Of a stretch of 64,000 nt of DNA, positions 25,440-33,634 are shown in pieces; position 1 is the first letter of the stretch; every line of letters begins with the position of its first letter. This DNA comes from Natrialba sp. SSL1 (lineage in GTDB: Archaea > Halobacteriota > Halobacteria > Halobacteriales > Natrialbaceae): positions 248,001 through 312,000 of the forward strand of contig NZ_MASN01000060.1 in the NCBI RefSeq assembly GCF_001861355.1, written 5' to 3'. The notes beneath the pieces were generated by a model. That model was not told where the DNA came from. It saw nothing but the letters and a program-made list of their open reading frames with translations, and did not search any database. The position numbers and the translations under genes are program-made.

Positions 25440-25886
25440 CTACGACGGCTCCAGTCGAAACCGAACTGTCTGCGAGCCGTCGAAGCGCGGTCCGCGCCCC
25501 TCCCTCGTGAATCCGAGTTCGTCGGCCGCCGATTCGATCGACTCGTTTTCTGGGGGCGCAAGTACCTCGACCGCCATCGACTCGCGCTCTGCGAACCGGA
25601 CCGGCTCCGCCAGCAACTGCCGACAGGCCTCGCCCGTCCCATCGAGTTGTGTCACGTGCACCGTGTTCTCGCGCGCATCGAAGCTAATGAAGCCGAGCAG
25701 GTCCTCCGGATCCGAGCCGCCGTACTGCGAGCCCGAACTCGAGACGTCGGCGTTCGGGTCGTGGCTGCCGTCCTCGGCGACGCGGACGGTACGATCGTGG
25801 ACGAGGTTTCGCATCACGTCGGTTGGCGAGTCGGCGATTGCCGCCAGCGCGTCCGCGTCGGCCTCGAGTGCGTCCCGTACGTTCAT
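25440..25886 (-). CDS. GNAT-like protein of unknown substrate
   Basis: The 148-residue protein has a weak acetyltransferase pattern: an N-terminal NVRDALEADADALAAIADSP, central strands (DLLGFISFDARENTVHVTQLDG), a helix after a G-rich turn (TGEACRQLLAEPVRFAERES) and a final strand with ELGFTREGRGPRF. The usual R/Q-x-x-G-x-G/A acetyl-CoA loop is replaced by DGTGEACR. The domain may not bind acetyl-CoA in the standard way. Convergent with the polymerase gene. Confidence 0.68.
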   Translation of the reverse strand: MNVRDALEADADALAAIADSPTDVMRNLVHDRTVRVAEDGSHDPNADVSSSGSQYGGSDPEDLLGFISFDARENTVHVTQLDGTGEACRQLLAEPVRFAERESMAVEVLAPPENESIESAADELGFTREGRGPRFDGSQTVRFRLEPS

Positions 25887-26174
25887 CGGTGTGTGGTAAA
25901 GACACGCACAAATATAAATCCGTCCGCAATTCGGCGCCGACTTGCCCGGGTTCTCCCATATCCCGACTGGCTGATCGGCTCACAACAACCGGCTCAATAG
26001 CGTGGACAGTGGTCGGTATCGTTGATGGTTGAAAATGTGCATTCGCCGACGACAGGGGACAGAACACCGGAAAAATACGTGGAAGGGAACACAGTTATCT
26101 GCTCGCTCTGGTAACGGACCCAGTATGAGCCACGCCACCGGTATTCGCTCGATTGGACGAACTGAGGTGTCCCT

Positions 26175-27353
26175 ATGCGCGTTGTAGCCAAGTTCGGGGG
26201 GACGAGCCTCGGTAGCGGTGACCGTATCAATCGAGCCGCAAACTCGATCGCAGCCGCCGTCGAAGACGGCCACGAAATCGCCGTCGTCGCGAGCGCGATG
26301 GGGTCGACCACTGACGAACTGCTCGACGAGATTTCGTTCGAGACGGACGAAGCCGACCGCGCCCAGATCGTGAGCATGGGCGAACGGACCTCCGTTCGGA
26401 TGCTCAAGGCCGCGCTTTCGGCCCGCGACATCGACGCCAAATTCTTAGAACCCGGCAGCGAGGGCTGGCCGGTCGTCACCGACGAGTACGGTGAAGTCGA
26501 CGTCGAGGAGACGAACGAGCGCGCTCGAGCAGTCGCTGCGGAAATGGACGAAACCGTCCCGGTCATCACCGGCTTCCTCGCCGAAGGGCCGGACGGCTCG
26601 ATCACGACGCTCGGCCGCGGCGGCAGCGACACGACCGCCGTGATGATGGGCAAGTACATGGACGCCGACGAGGTCGTCATCGTCACCGACGTCGAGGGTG
26701 TCATGACCGGCGACCCGCGAGTCGTCGAAGGCGCGCGAAACGTCGGCGAGATCTCCGTCGACGAACTGCGAAATCTCTCGTTTCGCGGTGCCGAAGTCGT
26801 CGCCCCCTCCGCGCTCTCCTACAAAGACGAGATGCTCAACGTCCGCGTTGTCCACTACCAGCACGGCGACCTCCTCTCGGGCGGCACGAGCATTGAAGGC
26901 GAGTTCGAGAACCTCGTCGACCTTCGCGAGCGCCCCCTCGCCTGCCTCACCGTCGCCGGCCGTGCGATCCGCAACGAACCCGGCATCTTCCACCACCTCT
27001 CGGCCGCACTGAGCGAGAGCGACGTCAACATCGACGCCGTCGCCAGTGGCATGGACTCGGTCACGTTCTACATCGACGAGGACGAAGCCGAACGCGCCGA
27101 GAACATTCTCCACCGCGAGGTCATCGCCCGCGACGAGCTCTCGAGTGTCACCGTCGACTCGCCGGTGGCAGTCATCCGCGTGACGGGCGGCGAACTCCCC
27201 AATCAGCCCGGCGTCATCAGTGAGATCGTCAACCCGCTCGCCGAGGAGCGCATCCACCTGCAGGACGTTATCACGAGTGCGACCAGCGTCGCGCTGTTCG
27301 TCGACTGGGACGACCGCGAGAAGACACTCGAGTTGACGCAGGATCTGTTCTGA
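26175..27353 (+). CDS. lysC: Aspartate kinase
   Basis: The enzyme phosphorylates aspartate, the first step toward lysine, threonine, methionine and isoleucine. The 392-residue protein starts with the nucleotide-binding KFGGTSLG, has the substrate motif FLAEGPDGSITTLGRGGSDT near residue 134, and ends with two ACT domains (LTVAGRAIRNEPGIFHHLSA and IRVTGGELPNQPGVISEIVN) that bind feedback inhibitors. Length and monofunctional layout are those of archaeal aspartate kinases. No other gene of the pathway is adjacent. Confidence 0.95.
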   Translation: MRVVAKFGGTSLGSGDRINRAANSIAAAVEDGHEIAVVASAMGSTTDELLDEISFETDEADRAQIVSMGERTSVRMLKAALSARDIDAKFLEPGSEGWPVVTDEYGEVDVEETNERARAVAAEMDETVPVITGFLAEGPDGSITTLGRGGSDTTAVMMGKYMDADEVVIVTDVEGVMTGDPRVVEGARNVGEISVDELRNLSFRGAEVVAPSALSYKDEMLNVRVVHYQHGDLLSGGTSIEGEFENLVDLRERPLACLTVAGRAIRNEPGIFHHLSAALSESDVNIDAVASGMDSVTFYIDEDEAERAENILHREVIARDELSSVTVDSPVAVIRVTGGELPNQPGVISEIVNPLAEERIHLQDVITSATSVALFVDWDDREKTLELTQDLF

Positions 27354-27396
27354 AGGCGTCGACTAGTTTTGCTTTCGCGTTCCAAGTTGTCCTAGC

Positions 27397-27418
27397 GTTT
27401 CGAACAGTTGTTACTATA
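27397..27418. repeat. Half copy of the TATAGTA-ended repeat family
   Basis: ACAGTTGTTACTATA matches the right end of the 86-bp repeat at 57541. No left end is found at the expected distance. It sits between the stop codon of lysC and the stop of the small gene on the other strand. Confidence 0.55.
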
Positions 27419-27430
27419 CCATAGTGACCG

Positions 27431-27598
27431 CTACTGGGTTGTGTTGCTGAGTTGCTGTAGCGAGTCTTCAGGCCCTACGAGGAGGCCAACGATCGAGAGC
27501 GCAAGTCCTGCGTACACCAGCAACCCAGTCGAGGGACCGAAAAAGGTTGCTGCCAGTACGAGATTTATTCCAACGAGTACGAATTTCAAACCTAACAT
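27431..27598 (-). CDS. 55-residue membrane protein of unknown function
   Basis: This minus-strand ORF starts MLGLKFVLVGINLVLAATFF and continues with a second hydrophobic helix (LLVYAGLALSIVGLLVGP), ending in a short polar tail EDSLQQLSNTTQ. Two membrane helices joined by a GPSTG turn form a hairpin. The pattern of hydrophobic residues and the ATG followed by strong coding bias support a real gene, with no homologue that I can name. It lies convergent to lysC. Confidence 0.66.
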   Translation of the reverse strand: MLGLKFVLVGINLVLAATFFGPSTGLLVYAGLALSIVGLLVGPEDSLQQLSNTTQ

Positions 27599-27785
27599 AC
27601 AACACCTATTGGCATAATTGACAATAATTTATTCATTCGTTATCGTACTCTTCGTGCCCGCTCTCTGTAGCACGCTCGCGATTCCGTCCATCAATGTCCC
27701 TGTCTGGCCGTAAACGCACTCCTCGAGACGAAAGCGAACACGAGGTTCCAGCTAGACTGAACACGCGTGGCGTTCTCGAGTCCCT

Positions 27786-29138
27786 ATGGTCGCATACAAG
27801 TCGAAGATGGTCGAGCGAATCCGGCTCCCCTCTCGAGAACAACGCGAGCGAAATCTCGAGGCTGCCGGCTACAATCTCTTCAATCTTTCCTCGAAGGAGG
27901 TCTTCGTCGATCTGCTCACGGACAGCGGCACCGGCGCGATGAGCGACGCCCAGTGGGCCGCCCTGATCCGCGGCGACGAGTCCTACGCCGGCTCTCGCAG
28001 TTTCGAGGAACTTGAGGCGGCCGTCGCAGACGTGATGGGCTTTTCGAACGTCGTCCCGACGCACCAGGGTCGCGGTGCCGAAAACGTCCTCTACGGGTCG
28101 CTTCTCTCGGCTGGCGACGTCGTTCCGAACAACACGCACTTCGACACGACGCGTGCGCATATCTCGAATCAGGACGCTGACCCGGTCGACTGCCCGGTCG
28201 AGTTTGCGCACGATCCGGACGCCGACGAGCCGTTCAAGGGGAACTTCTCGCTCGAGCGCGCCCGTGCCGTGGTTGAGGAACACGGTGCCGAGCGCATCCC
28301 GGTCGTCGTTCAGACGATCACGAACAACTCGGCAGCGGGCCAGGCGGTCAGCGTCGAAAACACCCGGAAGGTCCGCGAGTTCGCCGACGAGATCGACGCC
28401 ACGTTCGTCATCGACGCCTGCCGATTCGCGGAGAACGCCTACTTCGTCAGCCAGCGCGAGGAGGAGTTCGCCGACGCCTCGATCGCCGACATCGCCCGCG
28501 AACAGCTCGGCTATGCCGACGCACTCGTGATGAGCGGCAAGAAGGACGGGCTGGTCAACGCCGGCGGCTTCGTCGCCACCGACGACGATGCGCTGTTCGA
28601 GCAGTGCAAGCAGCGCGCGATCCTCTACGAGGGGTTCCCGACCTACGGCGGGATGGCCGGCCGCGACGTGGCCGCGATGGCAGTGGGCCTCCGCGAGGCC
28701 GTCGAGGACGCCTATCTCGAGGACCGCATCGAGCAGGTCCGCGAGTTCGGCGCACAGCTCGCCGCCGTGGGGGTACCGGTCTACACGCCGACCAGCGGCC
28801 ACGCGGTGTACATCGACGCGGGCGAACTCTTCCCCCACCTCGACGCCGCGGAGTTCCCCGGTCAAGTGCTCGCCTGCGAACTCTACCGTGAGGGCGGCGT
28901 TCGCGGCGTCGAACTCGGCAGCTTCGCGTTCCCAGACACCGACCGGCCGGAACTCGTTCGTCTCGCCGTCCCGCGGCGCACGTATCACCGCGAGCACTTC
29001 GATCACGTCGTCGAGACTGCCGAGGCCGTCCTCGAGAAGCGCGAGACGGTCTCCGGACTCCAGCTCGCGAGCGACCCAGTGATGCCCGAGATTCGACACT
29101 TTACGGCAGAACTCGAGCCGGTTCCGTCCTCACAGTAG
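27786..29138 (+). CDS. tnaA: Tryptophanase / beta-eliminating PLP lyase
   Basis: This aminotransferase-fold PLP enzyme of 450 residues follows the tryptophanase/tyrosine phenol-lyase pattern: NLFNLSSKEVFVDLLTDSGTGAM at the N-terminus, THQGRGAEN, DACRFAENAYF and the PLP-lysine site MSGKKDGLVNAGGF near residue 250. The likely reaction is cleavage of tryptophan to indole, pyruvate and ammonia. Tyrosine phenol-lyase activity cannot be excluded from these motifs. There is no neighbouring permease. ATG 27786 starts the family N-terminus. Confidence 0.9.
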   Translation: MVAYKSKMVERIRLPSREQRERNLEAAGYNLFNLSSKEVFVDLLTDSGTGAMSDAQWAALIRGDESYAGSRSFEELEAAVADVMGFSNVVPTHQGRGAENVLYGSLLSAGDVVPNNTHFDTTRAHISNQDADPVDCPVEFAHDPDADEPFKGNFSLERARAVVEEHGAERIPVVVQTITNNSAAGQAVSVENTRKVREFADEIDATFVIDACRFAENAYFVSQREEEFADASIADIAREQLGYADALVMSGKKDGLVNAGGFVATDDDALFEQCKQRAILYEGFPTYGGMAGRDVAAMAVGLREAVEDAYLEDRIEQVREFGAQLAAVGVPVYTPTSGHAVYIDAGELFPHLDAAEFPGQVLACELYREGGVRGVELGSFAFPDTDRPELVRLAVPRRTYHREHFDHVVETAEAVLEKRETVSGLQLASDPVMPEIRHFTAELEPVPSSQ

Positions 29139-29226
29139 CCGACTCGGTCTCGGTGCGTTTCGCTTTCCCGTTTCGCAGTAACTGGTCGACTACCTATAGA
29201 GAACTCAATACTTCTCGCAAAAGTTA

Positions 29227-29235
29227 CTTATAATT
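29227..29235 (+). promoter_or_regulatory. TATA box of the secreted peptidase gene
   Basis: CTTATAATT is centred about 25 nt before the ATG at 29256, implying a leaderless transcript. Confidence 0.65.
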
Positions 29236-29255
29236 GTCCGTGATTATCTCTGGCG

Positions 29256-31190
29256 ATGTTCGGAGATGACATACCACACGACGGGGAGTCGAGCGAGAAC
29301 GGCCTCACACGCCGTGAGGCACTCGGAACGTACGCCGCTGCCGGAATCGGTGCGGCGGTGGTTCCCGGAGCAGCCACCGCAACTACGGCGACGGACGCCG
29401 ATGGTCCGGTCTTCGAGGACGGGCGCGCCCAACCCGTCTTCGCCGAGGACGATGTCCTCCGCGAGGAGTTCTGGGTCGAAACGGAGACCGACACGACCGG
29501 CACCGGTGATCTGGACCGGATTCACGTCGAAATTGCCAGGCCGGAATCGACCGTAGACAGTGACCTCGCGCTGCCGGTGATTATGGAACCCAGTCCGTAC
29601 TTCGGCGGGTTGGATATGAGTACGGCCGACCTCTACGATGTCGACGTATCGCTGTACGAACCCGATAAACCGGGTCGCGATAATCGGCCCCGAAGCGATA
29701 CGTCGACCGAGCAGACGGTCGACACCGACGACCTGACGGCGTTCAGCGGCAGTGCAACCGACTGGATCGGACCGAGCACGTACGAGGAGTACTTCGTTCC
29801 CAGAGGATTCGTCTTCGCGTACGCCTCCTCGCGCGGCACGCACAAGTCGACCGGTGCGAACACCTGTGGCGACGAACACGAGGTGAACGGCATCAAAGCC
29901 GTCGTCGACTGGCTGAACGGCCGTGCGACGGCCTACGACTCCCGCTCCGGCGGCGACCCAGTCGAGGCCGAGTGGACCACCGGCAAGACCGGCATGATCG
30001 GCGCGTCGTACAATGGCACGCTGCCGAACGGCGTCGCAGCGACCGGCGTCGACGGCCTCGAGGCCATCGTCCCCGAAGTCGCAATTTCGAGCTGGTACGA
30101 CTACTTTAGAGCGAACGGCCACGTCGTCGCCCCCGGCGGCTGGCAGGGCGAGGACGCCTATCAGCTCGCCGCCTGGGTCACGACAAGAGAGGACCGGGAG
30201 GTCGCCGAACCGATCCTCGAACAGATCGAAGCCGATCAGGGGCGCGAGACTGGCAACTACAACGAGTTCTGGGACGCCCGCAACTACGTCCACGACGCCG
30301 ACAACGTCGAGGCCGCCGTCCTCGTTACCCACGGGCTCAACGACGACAACGTCAAAACCAAGCAGTTCGCCCAGTGGTACGACGCACTGCGCGAGGCCGG
30401 CGTCTCGCGCAAAATCTGGCTCCACCAGGGCGGGCACTCGAGTCCACTCAGCCATCGGCCGGATGACTGGCTCGACGAGTTGAACCTGTGGTGGACGCGC
30501 TGGCTCTTCGGCGTCGAGAACGACGTGATGGACGGGCCGACGGCGACGGTCCAGCGGGAGGGCGACTCCTGGACCACGTACGACGAGTGGCCGGTTCCGG
30601 GGACGAGCGAGGCCGAACTCAACTTCACGCCGGGTGGCCGAACGTCGGGCGGGCTCACACTCGAGCACACGCGTGGCCGGCCGGTCACCGAGACGGTCGT
30701 TGATCCAGCGGAGCCGGACACGCCGGCGGATGAGCTGATCGCGGCCGAGGAGTCCGAAAACAGGCTGCTGTATACGACGGCGCAACTCGCGGAGGAGGTT
30801 CACCTGAGCGGTACAGTCGAACTCGACGTACGGCTCTCGTTCGACTCGGAGTCGGCGAACGTGACGGGTGTTCTGGTCGACGTTGGGCCGGACGGGGAGA
30901 CCGAAATCATCAACCGCGGGTGGATGAACCCGCAGAACCGTAAGTCGGACTCGGAGACGTTCGCCATCCAGCCCGGCACGCCGTACCGGCTTTCGTTCGA
31001 CCTCCAGCCGGACGACCACGTCTTCGCGTCGGACCACCGGATCGGTATCGCCGTCCTCTCGACGGACTACGACTTCACGCAGCGGCCGCCGGAGGAGAAA
31101 GAACTCACGCTCGACGTGAAACAGAGCGCCGCTCGGCTTCCGATCGTCGGCGGTACGGGTGCGCTGAGTGACGCGCTTTCAGACGACTGA
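29256..31190 (+). CDS. Secreted X-Pro dipeptidyl-peptidase / CocE-NonD family hydrolase
   Basis: The protein has 644 residues with a twin-arginine signal (LTRREALGTYAAAGIGAAVV) and probable cleavage after TATA. The alpha/beta-hydrolase domain has the serine motif GASYNG near residues 249-254 in GMIGASYNGTLPNG, the acid in LVTHGLNDDNV, and the histidine in WLHQGGHSSPL. The C-terminal part is the beta-sandwich (jellyroll) of the X-Pro/CocE family, ending FDLQPDDHVFASDHRIGIAV. It should act outside the cell on proline-containing peptides or esters; substrate is inferred from the family. Confidence 0.9.
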   Translation: MFGDDIPHDGESSENGLTRREALGTYAAAGIGAAVVPGAATATTATDADGPVFEDGRAQPVFAEDDVLREEFWVETETDTTGTGDLDRIHVEIARPESTVDSDLALPVIMEPSPYFGGLDMSTADLYDVDVSLYEPDKPGRDNRPRSDTSTEQTVDTDDLTAFSGSATDWIGPSTYEEYFVPRGFVFAYASSRGTHKSTGANTCGDEHEVNGIKAVVDWLNGRATAYDSRSGGDPVEAEWTTGKTGMIGASYNGTLPNGVAATGVDGLEAIVPEVAISSWYDYFRANGHVVAPGGWQGEDAYQLAAWVTTREDREVAEPILEQIEADQGRETGNYNEFWDARNYVHDADNVEAAVLVTHGLNDDNVKTKQFAQWYDALREAGVSRKIWLHQGGHSSPLSHRPDDWLDELNLWWTRWLFGVENDVMDGPTATVQREGDSWTTYDEWPVPGTSEAELNFTPGGRTSGGLTLEHTRGRPVTETVVDPAEPDTPADELIAAEESENRLLYTTAQLAEEVHLSGTVELDVRLSFDSESANVTGVLVDVGPDGETEIINRGWMNPQNRKSDSETFAIQPGTPYRLSFDLQPDDHVFASDHRIGIAVLSTDYDFTQRPPEEKELTLDVKQSAARLPIVGGTGALSDALSDD

Positions 31191-31296
31191 CGAAGTCGAT
31201 AGTTACCAGTCCGACGGCTGGATTTCTGGTTCCCTGGTTCTGATTTCCCGTGTTCCCGATTCCTTGCTCCGCCGATTTTTCATCGGTCCCGTCCGC

Positions 31297-31665
31297 TTAC
31301 CAACTCGAGAGCAGTCCGCGCGCTCGATCACGGATACCCGGCTCCGGTTCCGGCTGGGAGCGACTCCGCAGTCCGCGTTCCGCCGCGCTTTGGACCGCTT
31401 GCTTCGCTGCTGCGGATTCGGCGACATCGAACGCCCAGTCGGGAACCTGGGACTCGATCTCCGAGCGCTTCTCCGCTTTGAGCTGACTGTACTTTCTGAG
31501 CGCGAGACCGACGCCGATGAAGAGCCCGGCGTCCGTCAACTCCTGTCTGAACCGATTCTTGTCGTCTCGCACTGCAATCGCTTTGATCAGCGAGAGGGCG
31601 CCGATCGCGAGGTAGAGCTTCGACGTCTTCGAGGGGTCACCGCTGAGTATCCGTTGTAGGGCCAT
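31297..31665 (-). CDS. Conserved haloarchaeal small protein
   Basis: The 122-residue protein has hydrophobic stretches near residues 17-30 and 45-57 (LYLAIGALSLIKAIAV, DAGLFIGVGLALRKYSQL) in a mostly helical sequence, then a charged tail with a PEPEP segment. It may associate with the membrane. No family function is known. Convergent with the secreted peptidase gene. Confidence 0.72.
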   Translation of the reverse strand: MALQRILSGDPSKTSKLYLAIGALSLIKAIAVRDDKNRFRQELTDAGLFIGVGLALRKYSQLKAEKRSEIESQVPDWAFDVAESAAAKQAVQSAAERGLRSRSQPEPEPGIRDRARGLLSSW

Positions 31666-31728
31666 GCGCGGCGACGTACCACGTTCGCCGTCTTAAAACT
31701 GCACCGAGTTCTCACTGCCTTCTGTGGC

Positions 31729-32886
31729 TCAATCTGCGATTTCGTCGGTCCAGGTCTCGAGCCAGGTCGCGAACTCTCCCTCCAGGTCGTCGTAGGTGAG
31801 CGTTACTGCCTCGGCTGGCTCCTGTGCGTTCTCGAGGAACGTCGCATCGAGGTCGACGTACTCGTCTTCGACGGCGGGGAACTGCGCGTTTCGCGTCGCG
31901 AGCTCCCCCTGCGCCGGCCGCGATAACAGGAGATCGACGAACTCGTAGGCGAGCTCCGGCTGCGCCGTGTCCGCGAAGATTGCAGCGCCCTCCGTACTCT
32001 GATATCCTGTGTCGTCGAGCGACGCGATTTGGTGGCGTTGCATGTCTCGGTCAGTCGCCGCCGCAACCACCTGATCTGTCGAGTAGGAGACCACCATCGG
32101 CCGATCGCCCTCGAGATAGGCGTCCCGGTAGGCGTCCGTCCAGCGCTCCTCGATGCGAACGCCGTTCGCCTGCAACTCCTCCCAGAAGGAGAGCATGTCA
32201 GAGCCCGATCCGAACTCCGCGACCGTCCACAGGAAAAACGCCTGCCCCGGATTCGACACGCGCGGATCCTGTGCGAGCAACGTATTCGCATACGTCGGCT
32301 CGAGAAGGTCCTCGAACGTCTCGGGTTGGGACTCGAGTACCGCCTCGTCGTAGACGAGCGAGAGGTAGCTGGTGCCCACGGGGAGTACGCGGTCGCGCGG
32401 GTCGTCGAAGGCAAGATCGGACTGAATTCGGTCGGCGTGCTCTAAGCGGTCGCGCTCGAGCGATTCGAACAGTCGCGTGTCGCCGTGGGCGTCGAGCACG
32501 GAGTCGACGAGTGCGAGTTCGCTCGCGGTGAGGCCGAGGATGACGTCGGTGTCGATGTCGGCGTCGAGGCGGGCGCGCTGGATGTAGTGTTCGATGCCGG
32601 ATTCGGGGACGGTCCACTCGATTTCCTCCTCGAACTCGTCTTCGACGGTTTCTCGGAACCAGTCGCCGGCGGGGGTGGGGGCCTGCTCGGGATTGGGACC
32701 GGTATCAGTATCGGTATCGGTATCAGGTCCGTGGTCTGAGCCGGTTGCGAAGGAGGTGTAGGTCGCGACCCGCAGCGGGCCCGTTTCGGCGGCGTGTTCT
32801 TCGTTCTCGCCGTTGCGGGTCAGACAGCCGGCGAGTGTGGCGACCGAGCCGCCGCCGACGCCGCGGACGAACGTCCGTCGGTCCAT
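31729..32886 (-). CDS. Thiamine-type ABC transporter substrate-binding lipoprotein
   Basis: The mature protein resembles TbpA/ThiB, the periplasmic thiamine-binding protein: RVATYTSFA, VPESGIEHYIQRARLDADIDTDVILGLT, PVGTSYLSLVYDE and GQAFFLWTVAEFG. The N-terminus MDRRTFVRGVGGGSVATLAG with lipobox AGC is a twin-arginine lipoprotein signal. An Asp-Thr repeat (TDTDTDTDTG) follows. ATG 32886 is chosen because a TATA box (CCTTAAG) lies 28 nt upstream, giving a leaderless mRNA; an ATG 9 nt upstream is possible. Permease and ATPase genes do not adjoin. Exact ligand is not certain. Confidence 0.88.
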   Translation of the reverse strand: MDRRTFVRGVGGGSVATLAGCLTRNGENEEHAAETGPLRVATYTSFATGSDHGPDTDTDTDTGPNPEQAPTPAGDWFRETVEDEFEEEIEWTVPESGIEHYIQRARLDADIDTDVILGLTASELALVDSVLDAHGDTRLFESLERDRLEHADRIQSDLAFDDPRDRVLPVGTSYLSLVYDEAVLESQPETFEDLLEPTYANTLLAQDPRVSNPGQAFFLWTVAEFGSGSDMLSFWEELQANGVRIEERWTDAYRDAYLEGDRPMVVSYSTDQVVAAATDRDMQRHQIASLDDTGYQSTEGAAIFADTAQPELAYEFVDLLLSRPAQGELATRNAQFPAVEDEYVDLDATFLENAQEPAEAVTLTYDDLEGEFATWLETWTDEIAD

Positions 32887-32910
32887 TAGTCGCATATTAT
32901 GCCGCGCGGG

Positions 32911-32917
32911 CTTAAGG
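32911..32917 (-). promoter_or_regulatory. TATA box of the thiamine-binding lipoprotein gene
   Basis: CCTTAAG (minus strand) is centred 28 nt before the ATG at 32886 and decides that start over the upstream ATG. Confidence 0.55.
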
Positions 32918-33059
32918 TCCCTGCCCAGTCACAGGACTCGGTTGGCAGTAGTCGTTGCTTTCTGCGTGTGTGCACGCAGCAGTAGGTGCGTTCAGTCGGA
33001 AGTGGTTCCGTATGGACAGTGACAATCTAAACGAAAAGCAGCGCGAGTTCCCCGCCCTT

Positions 33060-33103
33060 CCGAAAACCTACGGTTTTCGGCTTTCGCAAATCTCCGATTT
33101 GCG
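33060..33103. repeat. Double-hairpin module at the IS left end
   Basis: CCGAAAACC-tac-GGTTTTCGG (9-bp stem, 33060-33080) is followed after 4 nt by CGCAAATC-tcc-GATTTGCG (8-bp stem, 33085-33103). The module is inserted between the two arms of the GC palindrome of the element. A module of the same design lies inside tnpA. Confidence 0.7.
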
Positions 33104-33131
33104 TCAACACCATGGGCGGGGGTGAAGCGCG

Positions 33132-33590
33132 TCACTCCGGCGCGTGTTCCGTCTCTTCGATATACCGTTCAACCACTTCCTCCGACACCGCACCTGTCGT
33201 TCCCACGTAGTATCCGACCTTCCAGAATCCACCGCCCCAGAAATTCGACTCTCGAATCTCGGGATACCGCTCCAGCAAGTGCTTTCCAGAGTACGACTTG
33301 AATTGCCGAGCGATGTCTGCTGGACTGTGCTTCGGGTCTGTTTGTACGAACAGGTGTATGTGGTCGTCTGCAATCTCCAACGCCAAAATCTCGTGTCCGA
33401 AGTGGTCAGCGGTCTCACCAAATAACTTCCGCACGTCCTTTTGCACCACACCGAGAACAGGATGGCGGTACTGAGCGGGATCAAAGATCCCGCGAGGTAC
33501 GCAAAGCTTCGCTTTGCTTGACTTTGGACACCACACGAAGTGATACTTGCAGGAACTAACCGAATGCGCATGAATGCGGTACTCCTCCAT
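33132..33590 (-). CDS. tnpA: IS200/IS605 transposase TnpA (Y1, HUH)
   Basis: The single-strand transposase nicks and joins the ends of the element. Of 152 residues, the HUH pair is in DDHIHLFVQTD and the catalytic tyrosine in GYYVGTTG, near the C-terminus. After WCPK a 17-residue stretch from SSKAKLC to DPAQ precedes YRHPVL; I judge it an in-frame insertion of 51 nt because related proteins read WCPKYR directly. The 51 nt form two hairpins (33475-33517). The insertion lies before the HUH site, so activity might survive. ATG 33590 is chosen; 33605 is also in frame. Confidence 0.85.
   Translation of the reverse strand: MEEYRIHAHSVSSCKYHFVWCPKSSKAKLCVPRGIFDPAQYRHPVLGVVQKDVRKLFGETADHFGHEILALEIADDHIHLFVQTDPKHSPADIARQFKSYSGKHLLERYPEIRESNFWGGGFWKVGYYVGTTGAVSEEVVERYIEETEHAPE
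33471..33521. repeat. 51-bp double-hairpin module inserted in tnpA
   Basis: GCGGGATC-aaa-GATCCCGC (33475-33493) and GCAAAGC-ttc-GCTTTGC (33501-33517) are separated by 7 nt. The module keeps the tnpA frame (17 codons). Design and spacing match the module at the left end of the element. Confidence 0.7.
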
Positions 33591-33602
33591 CCTGAATCCC
33601 CA

Positions 33603-33611
33603 CATTTATGA
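33603..33611 (+). promoter_or_regulatory. TATA box of tnpB
   Basis: CATTTATGA is centred about 28 nt before the tnpB ATG at 33635, giving a nearly leaderless transcript. It lies in the 44-bp gap shared with tnpA. Confidence 0.5.
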
Positions 33612-33634
33612 TTGGTTAGAACGATTGTCAAAGT

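Noticed and set aside
27633-31037. Long minus-strand frames antisense to the tryptophanase-like and peptidase genes
   Set aside because: Both are shadows of genes with intact family motifs on the plus strand, and their products are Arg/Val-rich without domains.
31824-32531. 235-codon Arg-rich frame opposite the thiamine-binding protein gene
   Set aside because: Strongly basic product, not expected in a haloarchaeon; antisense shadow.
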